From positions 7,686,001 through 7,750,000 of the forward strand of contig NZ_FNSZ01000001.1 in assembly GCF_900105245.1 (NCBI RefSeq): a stretch of 64,000 nt of DNA, in the 5' to 3' direction. Each line of letters opens with the position of its first letter. The first letter of the stretch is position 1. The DNA comes from Streptomyces sp. 1222.5 (GTDB lineage: Bacteria > Actinomycetota > Actinomycetes > Streptomycetales > Streptomycetaceae). Below, piece after piece: positions 25,567 through 34,179 of the stretch. Below the pieces are notes generated by a model. That model was given only the letters and a program-made list of their open reading frames with translations. It was not told the DNA's origin and did no database searches. The translations under genes were made by a program, and so were the position numbers.

Positions 25567-26679
25567 ATGCAGACGGAGCTGAGCAAGCGCCTGGGAATCG
25601 AGCACGCCGTCTTCGGCTTCACGCCGTTCCCGGCCGTCGCCGCGGCCATCAGCCGCGCCGGCGGTTTCGGCGTGCTCGGCGCGGTCCGCTACACCGTCCC
25701 CGACGAACTCGCACGCGATCTCGACTGGCTCGACGCGCACGCCGAGGGGCGGCCCTACGGGCTGGACGTGGTCATGCCCGCCAAGAAGGTGGAGGGCGTC
25801 GGCGAAGCGGACGTGGAGGCGATGATCCCGGAAGGGCACCGCCGGTTCGTACGGGACACCCTGGCCCGGCACGGCGTGCCGGAGCTGGCCGAGGGAGAGG
25901 CGTCCGGGTGGCGCATCACCGGGTGGATGGAGCAGGTCGCCCGCGGCCAGCTCGACGTCGCCTTCGACCACCCCATCAAGCTGCTCGCCAACGCCCTCGG
26001 CTCCCCGCCCGCCGACGTCGTCGCCCGCGCCCACGACCGCGGAGTGCTCGTCGCCGCGCTCGCCGGCAGCGCCCGGCACGCCCGCAAGCACCAGGAGGCG
26101 GGCATCGACATCGTCGTGGCCCAGGGCTACGAGGCCGGCGGCCACACCGGGGAGATCGCCTCCATGGTGCTGACCCCGGAGGTCGTGGAGGCCGTGGACC
26201 CGCTCCCTGTGCTGTCGGCGGGCGGCATCGGCAGCGGCCCGCAGGTGGCGGCCGCCCTCAGCCTCGGCGCCCAAGGGGTGTGGCTGGGCTCCCTCTGGCT
26301 CACCACCACCGAGGCCGACCTGCACTCGGCCGCCCTGACCCGCAAACTCCTCGCCGCCGGGTCCGGGGACACCGTCCGCTCCCGCGCCCTGACCGGGAAA
26401 CCGGCACGACAGCTGCGCACCGGGTGGACCGACGCCTGGGACGACCCGGCCGGCCCCGGCACCCTGCCCATGCCGTTGCAGGGCCTGCTGGTAGCCGAGG
26501 CCGTCTCCCGCATCCAGAAGTACGAGGTCGAGCCGCTGCTCGGCACGCCCGTCGGCCAGATCGTCGGCCGGATGACCAGTGAACGCAGCGTCCAGGCCGT
26601 CTTCGACGACCTCACCCGCGGCTTCGAACAGGCCGTGGACCGCATCAACCGCATCGCCGGAAGGAGCGGCCAGTCGTGA
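25567..26679 (+). CDS. nitronate monooxygenase / 2-nitropropane dioxygenase-like FMN enzyme
   Basis: A 370-residue FMN-binding TIM barrel. Motifs: FTPFPAVAAAISRAGGFGVL at the N-terminus, VVAQGYEAGGHTGEI with the conserved catalytic His, and the FMN-phosphate site LSAGGIGSGPQVAAALSLGA followed by QGVWLGSLWL. Members oxidise nitronates, but several serve in fatty-acid and steroid gene clusters with unknown roles. It heads a rightward run: its TGA overlaps the GTG of the next acyl-CoA synthetase gene. Site 1 of the shared operator lies directly upstream, so it is probably the first gene of a regulated operon. Confidence 0.88.
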   Translation: MQTELSKRLGIEHAVFGFTPFPAVAAAISRAGGFGVLGAVRYTVPDELARDLDWLDAHAEGRPYGLDVVMPAKKVEGVGEADVEAMIPEGHRRFVRDTLARHGVPELAEGEASGWRITGWMEQVARGQLDVAFDHPIKLLANALGSPPADVVARAHDRGVLVAALAGSARHARKHQEAGIDIVVAQGYEAGGHTGEIASMVLTPEVVEAVDPLPVLSAGGIGSGPQVAAALSLGAQGVWLGSLWLTTTEADLHSAALTRKLLAAGSGDTVRSRALTGKPARQLRTGWTDAWDDPAGPGTLPMPLQGLLVAEAVSRIQKYEVEPLLGTPVGQIVGRMTSERSVQAVFDDLTRGFEQAVDRINRIAGRSGQS

Positions 26680-28226
26680 GCACACCCCCCGCCGGGTTCT
26701 GGGCACAGGCGGCCCAGAACCCCGACCGCACCGTCCTCGTCGACCCCGACGGCGAGGAGTGGACCGCCGGACGCCTGCACTCCGCCGCCAACCGGCTCGT
26801 GCACGGGCTGCGCGCGGCCGGCCTGGAACGCGGCGACGCCTTCGCCGTCGTCCTGCCCAACGGCGTCGAGTTCCTCACCGCCTACCTGGCCGCCAGCCAG
26901 GCCGGCCTCTACCTCGTCCCCGTCAACCACCACCTGGTGGGACCCGAGATCGCCTGGATCGTCGCCGACTCCGGCGCCAAGGTGCTCATCGCGCACGAGC
27001 GGTACGCCGCCGCGGCCCGCGCCGCCGCCGACGAGGCCCGCCTCCCGGCGGCCCACCGCTACGCGGTCGGCACGGTCGAGGGCTTCCAGCCGTACGACCG
27101 GCTCCTCGACGGCCGGCCCCCGTCGGCCCCGGACGGACGAGAACTCGGCTGGGTCATGAACTACACCTCCGGTACGACCGGACGCCCGCGCGGCATCCGC
27201 CGCCCGCTGCCGGGCAGGACGCCCGAGGAGGCCTACCTCGGCGGATTCCTCGGCATCTTCGGCATCCGGCCGTTCGACGACAACGTCCACCTGGTCTGCT
27301 CGCCGCTGTACCACACCGCCGTCCTGCAGTTCGCCGGAGCCTCCCTGCACATCGGCCACCGCCTGGTGCTGATGGACAAGTGGACCCCCGAGGACATGCT
27401 GCGGCTCATCGACACCCACCGGTGCACCCACACCCACATGGTCCCGACCCAGTTCCACCGGCTGCTGGCCCTCCCGGACGAGGTCAGGGCCCGCTACGAC
27501 GTCTCCGCCATGCGGCACGCCATCCACGGCGCCGCGCCCTGCCCCGACCACGTCAAGCGTGCCATGATCGACTGGTGGGGGAACTGCGTGGAGGAGTACT
27601 ACGCGGCCAGCGAGGGCGGCGGCGCCTTCGCCACCGCCGAGGACTGGCTGAAGAAGCCCGGCACCGTCGGCAAGGCCTGGCCCATCAGCGAACTCGCGGT
27701 CTTCGACGACGACGGCAACCGGCTCCCACCCGGTGAACTCGGCACCGTCTACATGAAGATGAGCACCGGCGGCTTCCAGTACCACAAGGACGAGGCCAAG
27801 ACCCGCAAGAACCGCATCGGCGACTTCTTCACCGTCGGCGACCTCGGCTACCTGGACGAGGACGGCTACCTCTTCCTCCGCGACCGCAAGATCGACATGA
27901 TCATCTCCGGCGGGGTGAACATCTACCCGGCCGAGATCGAATCCGCGCTCCTCGCCCACCCGGCCGTCGCCGACGCCGCCGCCTTCGGCATCCCGCACGA
28001 CGACTGGGGCGAGGAGGTCAAGGCCGTCGTCGAACCGGCCCCCGGGCACGAACCGGGACCGGACCTGACGGCCGCGCTGCTCGCGCACTGCGCCGGCCGG
28101 CTGGCCGGCTACAAACGGCCGCGCACCATCGACTTCATCGAGGAGATGCCCCGCGACCCCAACGGCAAGCTGTACAAGCGGCGCCTGCGGGAGCCGTACT
28201 GGGAGGGCCGCACCCGACCGGTGTGA
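26676..28226 (+). CDS. acyl-CoA synthetase (FadD type) 1
   Basis: A 516-residue ANL-superfamily adenylating enzyme, started at the GTG that overlaps the preceding stop. The AMP-binding P-loop is NYTSGTTGRPRGIRRPLPG, the A5-type motif EEYYAASEGGG, the hinge GDLGYLDEDGYLFLRDRKID followed by MIISGGVNIYP, and the C-terminal catalytic lysine is in RDPNGKLYKRRL. TSGTTGRPrGIRR resembles the FadD4 subgroup of mycobacteria. It forms acyl-CoA from a carboxylic acid and ATP. The substrate is likely a medium or branched acid of the cluster's pathway. Confidence 0.9.
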   Translation: MSTPPAGFWAQAAQNPDRTVLVDPDGEEWTAGRLHSAANRLVHGLRAAGLERGDAFAVVLPNGVEFLTAYLAASQAGLYLVPVNHHLVGPEIAWIVADSGAKVLIAHERYAAAARAAADEARLPAAHRYAVGTVEGFQPYDRLLDGRPPSAPDGRELGWVMNYTSGTTGRPRGIRRPLPGRTPEEAYLGGFLGIFGIRPFDDNVHLVCSPLYHTAVLQFAGASLHIGHRLVLMDKWTPEDMLRLIDTHRCTHTHMVPTQFHRLLALPDEVRARYDVSAMRHAIHGAAPCPDHVKRAMIDWWGNCVEEYYAASEGGGAFATAEDWLKKPGTVGKAWPISELAVFDDDGNRLPPGELGTVYMKMSTGGFQYHKDEAKTRKNRIGDFFTVGDLGYLDEDGYLFLRDRKIDMIISGGVNIYPAEIESALLAHPAVADAAAFGIPHDDWGEEVKAVVEPAPGHEPGPDLTAALLAHCAGRLAGYKRPRTIDFIEEMPRDPNGKLYKRRLREPYWEGRTRPV

Positions 28227-28341
28227 CCGGCGCGCCAGCGGGCGGACGGGCCACGCCCGGTGGCCCCTCGGCGCGGGACCGGCCCGAACCCCGGGGCCCG
28301 GTCCTTGACCGGTACGGCCGGTGGGCCGAGGATCGGCTGTC

Positions 28342-29847
28342 ATGATGCAGGGACACGGCAGCACGGTCGACGGGGTCCTGCGACGCAGCGCCCGGCGCAC
28401 CCCGGCGCGCGTCGCGGTGGAGTACGGCACGCGCAGATGGACCTACGAGGAACTCGACGACGCCGTCTCCCGCGCGGCCGCCGTGCTGCTCGCCGAGGGC
28501 CTCGTGCCCGGCGACCGGGTCGGCGCCTACGGCCACAATTCCGACGCCTATCTGATCGGGTTCCTCGCCTGCGCCCGCGCGGGCCTGGTCCATGTGCCGG
28601 TCAACCAGAACCTCACCGGCGAGGACCTGGCCTACCTCGTCGTCCAGTCCGGCAGCTCGCTGGTGCTCACCGACCCGGGTCTGGCGGCGCGACTGCCGGA
28701 CGGGGTACGGCGGTTGCCGCTGCGGGACAGTGAGGACTCACTGCTCGCCCGGCTGCCGGACACACCGCCGTACGACGGGCCCGAGCCGCGCACCGAGGAC
28801 CTGGTGCAGCTGCTCTACACCTCCGGCACCACGGCCCGGCCCAAGGGCGCGATGATGACCCACCGGGCCCTCGTGCACGAGTACCTGAGCGCCATCACGG
28901 CCCTCGACCTGAGCGCCGGGGACCGGCCGGTGCACGCACTGCCGTTGTACCACTCGGCGCAGATGCACGTGTTCCTGCTGCCCTACCTCGCCGTCGGCGC
29001 GACCAGCATCCTCCTGGACGCGCCCGACGGCGACCGGCTCTTCGACCTGATCGAATCCGGCCGCGTGGACAGCCTGTTCGCACCGCCGACCGTGTGGATC
29101 GGCCTGGCGAACCGGCCCGACTTCGACACCCGCGACCTCGGCGGCCTGCGCAAGGCCTACTACGGCGCCTCCATCATGCCGGTGCCCGTGCTGGAGCGGC
29201 TGCGGGAACGCCTGCCTGAGCTCGCCTTCTACAACTGCTTCGGCCAGAGCGAGATCGGCCCGCTCGCCACCGTGCTCGGCCCAGGCGAGCACGAGGGCCG
29301 ACTGGACTCGTGCGGCCGGACCGTGCTGTTCGTGGACGCCCGGGTGGTCGACGACAAAGGCGCGGACGTGCCCGACGGCACACCGGGCGAAGTCGTCTAC
29401 CGGTCACCGCAGTTGTGCGAGGGCTACTGGGACAGGCCCGAGGAGACCGCCGACGCCTTCCGGGACGGCTGGTTCCACTCCGGCGACCTCGCGGTGCGCG
29501 ACGCCGACGGCTACCTCACGATCGTCGACCGGGTGAAGGACGTCATCAACTCCGGTGGCGTGCTGGTCGCCTCACGTCAGGTCGAGGACGCCCTCTACAC
29601 CCATGAGGCGGTCGCCGAGGCCGCCGTGATCGGTCTGCCCGACGAGCGGTGGATCGAGGCCGTCACCGCGGTCGTCGTCGCGCGCGGCGAGGTGACCGAG
29701 GACCAGCTGATCACCCACGTGAAGGAGCGGCTCACCGCCTTCAAGGCGCCCAAAAAGGTGCTGTTCGTGCCCGAGTTGCCGCGCAACGCCAGCGGAAAGA
29801 TCCTCAAGCGCGACCTGCGCGACCGCTTCCGCGACCAGGCACCCTGA
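28342..29847 (+). CDS. acyl-CoA synthetase (FadD type) 2
   Basis: A 501-residue ANL enzyme. Motifs: LLYTSGTTARPKGAMMTHRA, YNCFGQSEIGP, GWFHSGDLAVRDADGYLTIV, VKDVINSGGVLVASRQVEDA, and the catalytic lysine in NASGKILKRDLRDRF. It differs enough from its upstream neighbour (no FadD4-type P-loop) to be a distinct paralogue rather than a recent copy. A 115-base gap with a GC-rich inverted repeat (28309 region) separates it from that gene, so it may have its own promoter. ATG 28342 is preferred; GTG 28321 is in frame. Confidence 0.9.
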   Translation: MMQGHGSTVDGVLRRSARRTPARVAVEYGTRRWTYEELDDAVSRAAAVLLAEGLVPGDRVGAYGHNSDAYLIGFLACARAGLVHVPVNQNLTGEDLAYLVVQSGSSLVLTDPGLAARLPDGVRRLPLRDSEDSLLARLPDTPPYDGPEPRTEDLVQLLYTSGTTARPKGAMMTHRALVHEYLSAITALDLSAGDRPVHALPLYHSAQMHVFLLPYLAVGATSILLDAPDGDRLFDLIESGRVDSLFAPPTVWIGLANRPDFDTRDLGGLRKAYYGASIMPVPVLERLRERLPELAFYNCFGQSEIGPLATVLGPGEHEGRLDSCGRTVLFVDARVVDDKGADVPDGTPGEVVYRSPQLCEGYWDRPEETADAFRDGWFHSGDLAVRDADGYLTIVDRVKDVINSGGVLVASRQVEDALYTHEAVAEAAVIGLPDERWIEAVTAVVVARGEVTEDQLITHVKERLTAFKAPKKVLFVPELPRNASGKILKRDLRDRFRDQAP

Positions 29848-29915
29848 CCGCCGCGTCGCCTCGTTCCCGGGAAAGGCGTTGCCGGCCCACGGGACCGCCC
29901 GGGATGATCGGCGCC

Positions 29916-30809
29916 ATGCCCACCTTCCTGACGACCGACGGCACCCGGCTCGCCTACCACCTGCGCGGCGACGGCGAACCCCTCGCGGTGCTGCCCGGCG
30001 GCCCCATGCGCGCCTCCGCCTACCTCGGCGACCTGGGCGGGCTGACCGCGCACCGCCGGCTGGCCCTGCTGGACCTGCGGGGCACGGGCGACTCCGCGGT
30101 GCCGGCGGACCCCGCGACCTACCGCTGCGACCGGATGGTCGAGGATGTGGAGCTGTGGCGCGCCCACATGGGGCTGGAGCACATGGACCTGCTGGCCCAC
30201 TCGGCGGGCGCCGCTCTCGCCATGCTCTACGCGGCCCGAAGGCCGCACCGGATCCGGCGGCTCGTGCTGATCACCCCCAACCCGTCCGCCCTGGGCCTGC
30301 GGGCCACCCCCGAGGACCGGCTGGCGGCGGCGGAACTGCGCAAGGGCGAACCGTGGTTCGCGGACGCCTTCCCCGCCTTCCGGGCCTGGCTCGCGGGCGA
30401 GGCCGGGTTCGACGACGTCTTCCTGCCGTTCTTCCACGGCCGCTGGGACGACACCGCACGGGCCCACACGGACGCCGAGCTGACGCAGACCAACGAGGAG
30501 GCCGGGGAGCGCTACTTCGCCGACGGCGCCTTCACCCCGGACGAGACCCGCGCCGCCCTGGCCGGACTGACCGCCCCGGTCCTCGTGTACGCGGGCGAAC
30601 TCGACGGCGGACCACGCCCCGACCTCGCCCGCCGGGCCGCCCGGGCCTTCCCGGACGCCGAGACGACCGTCCAGCCCGGCGCCGCCCACTACCCCTGGCT
30701 CGACGACCCGGAACACTTCCGCTCCCGCGTCCTCGCCTTCCTGGACGGGCCCGCGCCCGCCGCTCTGCCGTCGGCAGAGCGGGCGCCACGCCACCGACCG
30801 CACGACTAG
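29916..30809 (+). CDS. alpha/beta hydrolase, proline iminopeptidase-like
   Basis: A 297-residue alpha/beta hydrolase. It has GEPLAVLPGGPMRASAYLGD with the HG-like oxyanion region, LALLDLRGTGDS, the nucleophile in LLAHSAGAALAML, an acid in YAGELDGG, and His in GAAHYPWLDDPE. LDLRGTGDSAVP is common in aminoacyl- and proline-iminopeptidase-like members. No signal peptide. It lies 68 bases after the second acyl-CoA synthetase and may serve ester or thioester cleavage in the cluster. Substrate unknown. ATG 29904 is an alternative start. Confidence 0.82.
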   Translation: MPTFLTTDGTRLAYHLRGDGEPLAVLPGGPMRASAYLGDLGGLTAHRRLALLDLRGTGDSAVPADPATYRCDRMVEDVELWRAHMGLEHMDLLAHSAGAALAMLYAARRPHRIRRLVLITPNPSALGLRATPEDRLAAAELRKGEPWFADAFPAFRAWLAGEAGFDDVFLPFFHGRWDDTARAHTDAELTQTNEEAGERYFADGAFTPDETRAALAGLTAPVLVYAGELDGGPRPDLARRAARAFPDAETTVQPGAAHYPWLDDPEHFRSRVLAFLDGPAPAALPSAERAPRHRPHD

Positions 30810-30819
30810 CCTGGCCGGC

Positions 30820-31524
30820 ATGGACACCTCGCCGCCGTACGCCGTCGAGGCGAACGGGATCACGCTGGCCTGCCGCGCCTGGGGGCCGGCGGACGCAGCG
30901 CCCGTCGTCCTGCTGCACTGCCGGGGCGCCGACGGCGCGGACTGGACGCGGATCGCCGAACGGCTCGCGGCGCCACCGCGACCGCGCCGCGTGTACGCCC
31001 CCGACCTGCGCGGCCACGGGCACAGCGACCGCGCCGCTGACTACACGGCGGAGACGATGAGCGAGGACGTCCGCGCGCTCATCGCCTCCCTGGGAATCCG
31101 CGGTGCCGACGTCGTCGGCCATTCCCTGGGCGGCCTCGTCGCGTACCTGCTGGCCCAGCGCCACCCCGCGGCCGTACGGCGCCTGGTGCTGGAGGACGTG
31201 TGCGCCCCGGTTCCGCTCGACCCGCCCCGGCCGCCCGCCGAACGGCCCGACGGCGAGCTGCCGTTCGACTGGGCGATGGTGCGGGCGACCGACGTCCAGC
31301 GCAACATGCCCGATCCGGTGTGGCGGGACCACATGGACCGGATCACCATGCCGACGCTGGTGATCGGGGGCGGTCCCACCAGTCTCGTCCCGCAGGACCA
31401 GGTGGCGCTCCTCGCGGAGCTGATCCCGGACGCCCGGCTGGTGACCGTCGACGCCGGTCACCTGGTGCACGAGAGCCGCCCGGCGGAGTTCCTGGCCGTC
31501 CTGGCGGACTTCCTCGACCGCTGA
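30820..31524 (+). CDS. alpha/beta hydrolase
   Basis: A 234-residue cytoplasmic alpha/beta hydrolase with VVLLHCRGADGADWTR, PDLRGHGHSDRA, the nucleophile VVGHSLGGLVAYL, and His in DAGHLVHESRP. It lacks most of the lid domain and is shorter than usual. It follows the other hydrolase by ten bases and converges on the FadD19-like gene with only 35 bases between, where a CCGCGG repeat (31539-31544, 31554-31559) may end transcription both ways. Substrate unknown. Confidence 0.85.
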   Translation: MDTSPPYAVEANGITLACRAWGPADAAPVVLLHCRGADGADWTRIAERLAAPPRPRRVYAPDLRGHGHSDRAADYTAETMSEDVRALIASLGIRGADVVGHSLGGLVAYLLAQRHPAAVRRLVLEDVCAPVPLDPPRPPAERPDGELPFDWAMVRATDVQRNMPDPVWRDHMDRITMPTLVIGGGPTSLVPQDQVALLAELIPDARLVTVDAGHLVHESRPAEFLAVLADFLDR

Positions 31525-31559
31525 CCCCGGCCGGCGATCCGCGGAGCCGGTGTCCGCGG

Positions 31560-33176
31560 CTACCGGTGGTCGGCCGCGACCGCCACCTCCCGTGCCCATC
31601 GGTAGTCCGCCTTGCCGCTCGGTGACCGCTGGACCAGCTCGGTGATCACCAGCTGGCGGGGGATCTTGTACCCGGCCAGCCGGGTACGGCAGTGGCTCTG
31701 GATGTCCGCCAGCGACGGCCGCGGAGCTCCCTCCCGCAGCTGCACCACGGCGGCCACGTGGTTGCCCCACGTGGCGTCCGGCACGCCCGCGACCAGCGCG
31801 TCGTACACGTCCGGATGCGCCTTGAGTGCCTGCTCGACCTCCTCGGGGTACACCTTCTCGCCCCCGGTGTTGATGCACTGCGAGCCCCGGCCGAGCACGG
31901 TGACCACGCCGTCCGCGTCGACCGTCGCCATGTCGCCCAGCAGGACCCAGCGCCGCCCGTCCTTCTCGAAGAAGGTCTCGGCGGTTTTCCGCGGGTCGTT
32001 GTAGTAGCCGAGCGGGACGTTGCCGCACTGGGCGACCCGGCCGACCTCGCCGACGGCGACCGGCTCGTGCGTGGCCGGATCCACCACCAGCGTGCGGGAG
32101 TTGACCCGGATGCGGAAGCCGCGCTCGGGTCCGGAGTCGTCGGTCGCCGTCCCGTTGAAACCGGACTCGGAGGACCCGAAGTTGTTCAGCAGCAGGGCGC
32201 TCGGCACCAGCTCACGGAACTGCCGGCGGACCGTCTCCGACATGATCGCGCCGGACGAGGAGACGCTGAACAGGGCCGAGCAGTCGGTGCCCTTCATCGG
32301 TCCGTTCAGCGCGTCGATCAGCGGCCGCAGCATCGCGTCCCCGACCAGGGACACGCTGGTGACCTTCTCCCGCTCGACGGTCCGCAGCACCTCCTCCGGC
32401 ACGAACTTGCGGTGCAGGACGACGCGCTGGCCGAAGTTGAACCCGATGAACGCGGTGAGGGTCGAAGTACCGTGCATCAGCGGGGGAGTGGGGAAGAAGG
32501 TGATCCCGGAGCCGCCCGCGGCCACCCGCCGGGCCAGCTCCTCCGGTGCCTTCACCGGCTCCCCGGTCGGCGCCCCGCCACCCAGCCCGGCGAAGAACAG
32601 GTCCTCCTGACGCCACATCACCCCCTTGGGCATGCCCGTGGTGCCGCCGGTGTAGATGATGAACTGGTCGTCCCCCGACCGCGCCGGAAAGCCCCGCCCG
32701 GGCGAGCCGGCGGCCTCCGCTTCGGCGAAGGGCACAGCGCCGGGCACCCGGGACTCGCCCGTGCCGACCCGCACCAGGTGCCGCAGGTCCGGAGTGCGCG
32801 GCAGCGCGCCCGCCACCCGCTCCTCGAACTCCGCGTCGAATACCAGCGCGACAAGGTCGGCGTCCCGGTAGAGGTAGACCAACTCCTCCTCGACGTACCG
32901 ATAGTTGACGTTGACCGGGACGATCCGCGCCTTGAGGCAGGCCAGTACCGTCTGCAGGTACTCGACCCCGTTGTACAGGTGCAGACCGAGGTGCTCCCCG
33001 GGCCGCAGGCCGCCGGCCGTCAGGTGGTGCGCGACGCGGTTGGCGGCGGCGTCCAGCTCCGCGTAGGTCAGCCGGCGCTCCGCGCCCGTGCCGGGGTGGT
33101 CGAGGTACACGAGCGCCTCGCGGTCCGGGACCACGTCGACGACCGACTCGAACAGATCGGCAAGGTTGTACTCCAC
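31560..33176 (-). CDS. FadD19-like acyl-CoA synthetase
   Basis: A 538-residue ANL enzyme, GTG start with AGGAGG upstream. The sequence follows mycobacterial FadD19 along its length: DREALVYLDHPG, VNVNYRYVEEELVYLYRDAD, IYTGGTTGMPKGVMWRQEDL, SVSLVGDAMLRPLIDAL, NNFGSSESGFNGT, GRGSQCINTGGEKVYPEEVE, and the end RSPSGKADYRWAREV with the catalytic lysine. FadD19 activates C24-branched sterol side-chain acids. The gene is divergent from an EchA19-like hydratase gene, the same arrangement as Rv3515c/Rv3516. The shared operator sits between them. A sterol or steroid-like branched acid is the best guess for substrate. Confidence 0.88.
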   Translation of the reverse strand: MEYNLADLFESVVDVVPDREALVYLDHPGTGAERRLTYAELDAAANRVAHHLTAGGLRPGEHLGLHLYNGVEYLQTVLACLKARIVPVNVNYRYVEEELVYLYRDADLVALVFDAEFEERVAGALPRTPDLRHLVRVGTGESRVPGAVPFAEAEAAGSPGRGFPARSGDDQFIIYTGGTTGMPKGVMWRQEDLFFAGLGGGAPTGEPVKAPEELARRVAAGGSGITFFPTPPLMHGTSTLTAFIGFNFGQRVVLHRKFVPEEVLRTVEREKVTSVSLVGDAMLRPLIDALNGPMKGTDCSALFSVSSSGAIMSETVRRQFRELVPSALLLNNFGSSESGFNGTATDDSGPERGFRIRVNSRTLVVDPATHEPVAVGEVGRVAQCGNVPLGYYNDPRKTAETFFEKDGRRWVLLGDMATVDADGVVTVLGRGSQCINTGGEKVYPEEVEQALKAHPDVYDALVAGVPDATWGNHVAAVVQLREGAPRPSLADIQSHCRTRLAGYKIPRQLVITELVQRSPSGKADYRWAREVAVAADHR

Positions 33177-33280
33177 CGCTCCTCCTGACCCCGGCAGCCC
33201 GGACAAGAAAGGCGCATCCGTCGGTTCGCCGGTCATCAGAGCAAAGGGGGCCCCAACTGGGAAGGCCCCGCACCAATAAA

Positions 33281-33297
33281 TCTGACTGACTGTCAGA
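33281..33297. promoter_or_regulatory. operator-like palindrome, site 2
   Basis: TCTGAC-TGACT-GTCAGA, a perfect inverted repeat in the 186-base divergent region between the FadD19-like and EchA19-like genes. It matches site 1 at 25508-25524 in arms and spacing. Position allows control of both directions. Confidence 0.7.
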
Positions 33298-33362
33298 AAA
33301 CCCTTGAAGTGGTCCTCCGCCTCCTGCAACCTGTTCTCGTTCTCACCGAGGGGAGATGGCCC

Positions 33363-34163
33363 ATGGGCGGGACGGAACACCTCACCGTGCGGCGCGAGGG
33401 CGCCACACTGGTGCTCACGCTGAACAGGCCCGACGCCAGGAACGCGCTCTCGCTCCCGATGCTCGTCGGCCTGTACGACGGCTGGATCGAGGCCGACAGG
33501 GACGACACGATCCGCTCGATCGTGCTCACCGGGGCCGGCGCCGCCTTCTGCGCCGGAATGGACCTGAAGGCACTGGCCGGCGACGGCATGCAGGGGGAGC
33601 ACCACCGCGACCGGCTCAAAGCCGACCCCGACCTGCACTGGAAGGCGATGCTGCGCCACCACCGCCCCCGCAAACCGGTCATCGCCGCCGTCGAGGGACA
33701 CTGCGTCGCCGGTGGTACCGAGATCCTCCAGGGTACGGACATCAGGGTCGCCGGCGAGTCCGCGACCTTCGGCCTCTTCGAGGTCCGGCGCGGACTCTTC
33801 CCCATCGGCGGCTCCACCGTCCGGCTGCAGCGCCAGATCCCCCGCACCCACGCACTGGAGATGCTGCTCACCGGCCGGCCGTACAGCGCCCGGGAGGCCG
33901 CGGACATCGGCCTGATCGGCCATGTGGTGCCCGACGGCACCGCGCTCGCCGAGGCTCTCCGGATCGCCGAGCGGATCAACGCCTGCGGCCCGCTCGCCGT
34001 GGAGGCCGTCAAGGCGTCCGTCTACGAGACCGCCGAGATGACGGAGACCGACGGGCTCGCCGCCGAACTCGCCCGCGGCTGGCCCGTCTTCGACACCGCC
34101 GACGCCAAGGAAGGGGCCCGCGCCTTCGCCGAGAAGCGGCCCCCCGTCTACAAGCGCGCCTGA
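33363..34163 (+). CDS. EchA19-like enoyl-CoA hydratase (crotonase)
   Basis: A 266-residue crotonase. The oxyanion-hole segments are GAGAAFCAGMDLKAL and AVEGHCVAGGTEILQGTDIR; catalytic-region residues lie in FEVRRGLFPIGGS. The stretch from VAGGTEILQGTDIRVAGES and the C-terminal DAKEGARAFAEKRPP agree closely with mycobacterial EchA19, which hydrates cholesterol side-chain enoyl-CoA. ATG at 33363 has GAGGGGAG seven bases upstream. It starts the operon hydratase - DUF35 - thiolase - thiolase, with gaps of 16, -4 and -4 bases. Confidence 0.9.
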   Translation: MGGTEHLTVRREGATLVLTLNRPDARNALSLPMLVGLYDGWIEADRDDTIRSIVLTGAGAAFCAGMDLKALAGDGMQGEHHRDRLKADPDLHWKAMLRHHRPRKPVIAAVEGHCVAGGTEILQGTDIRVAGESATFGLFEVRRGLFPIGGSTVRLQRQIPRTHALEMLLTGRPYSAREAADIGLIGHVVPDGTALAEALRIAERINACGPLAVEAVKASVYETAEMTETDGLAAELARGWPVFDTADAKEGARAFAEKRPPVYKRA

Positions 34164-34179
34164 CCCGAGGAGCCACCCG

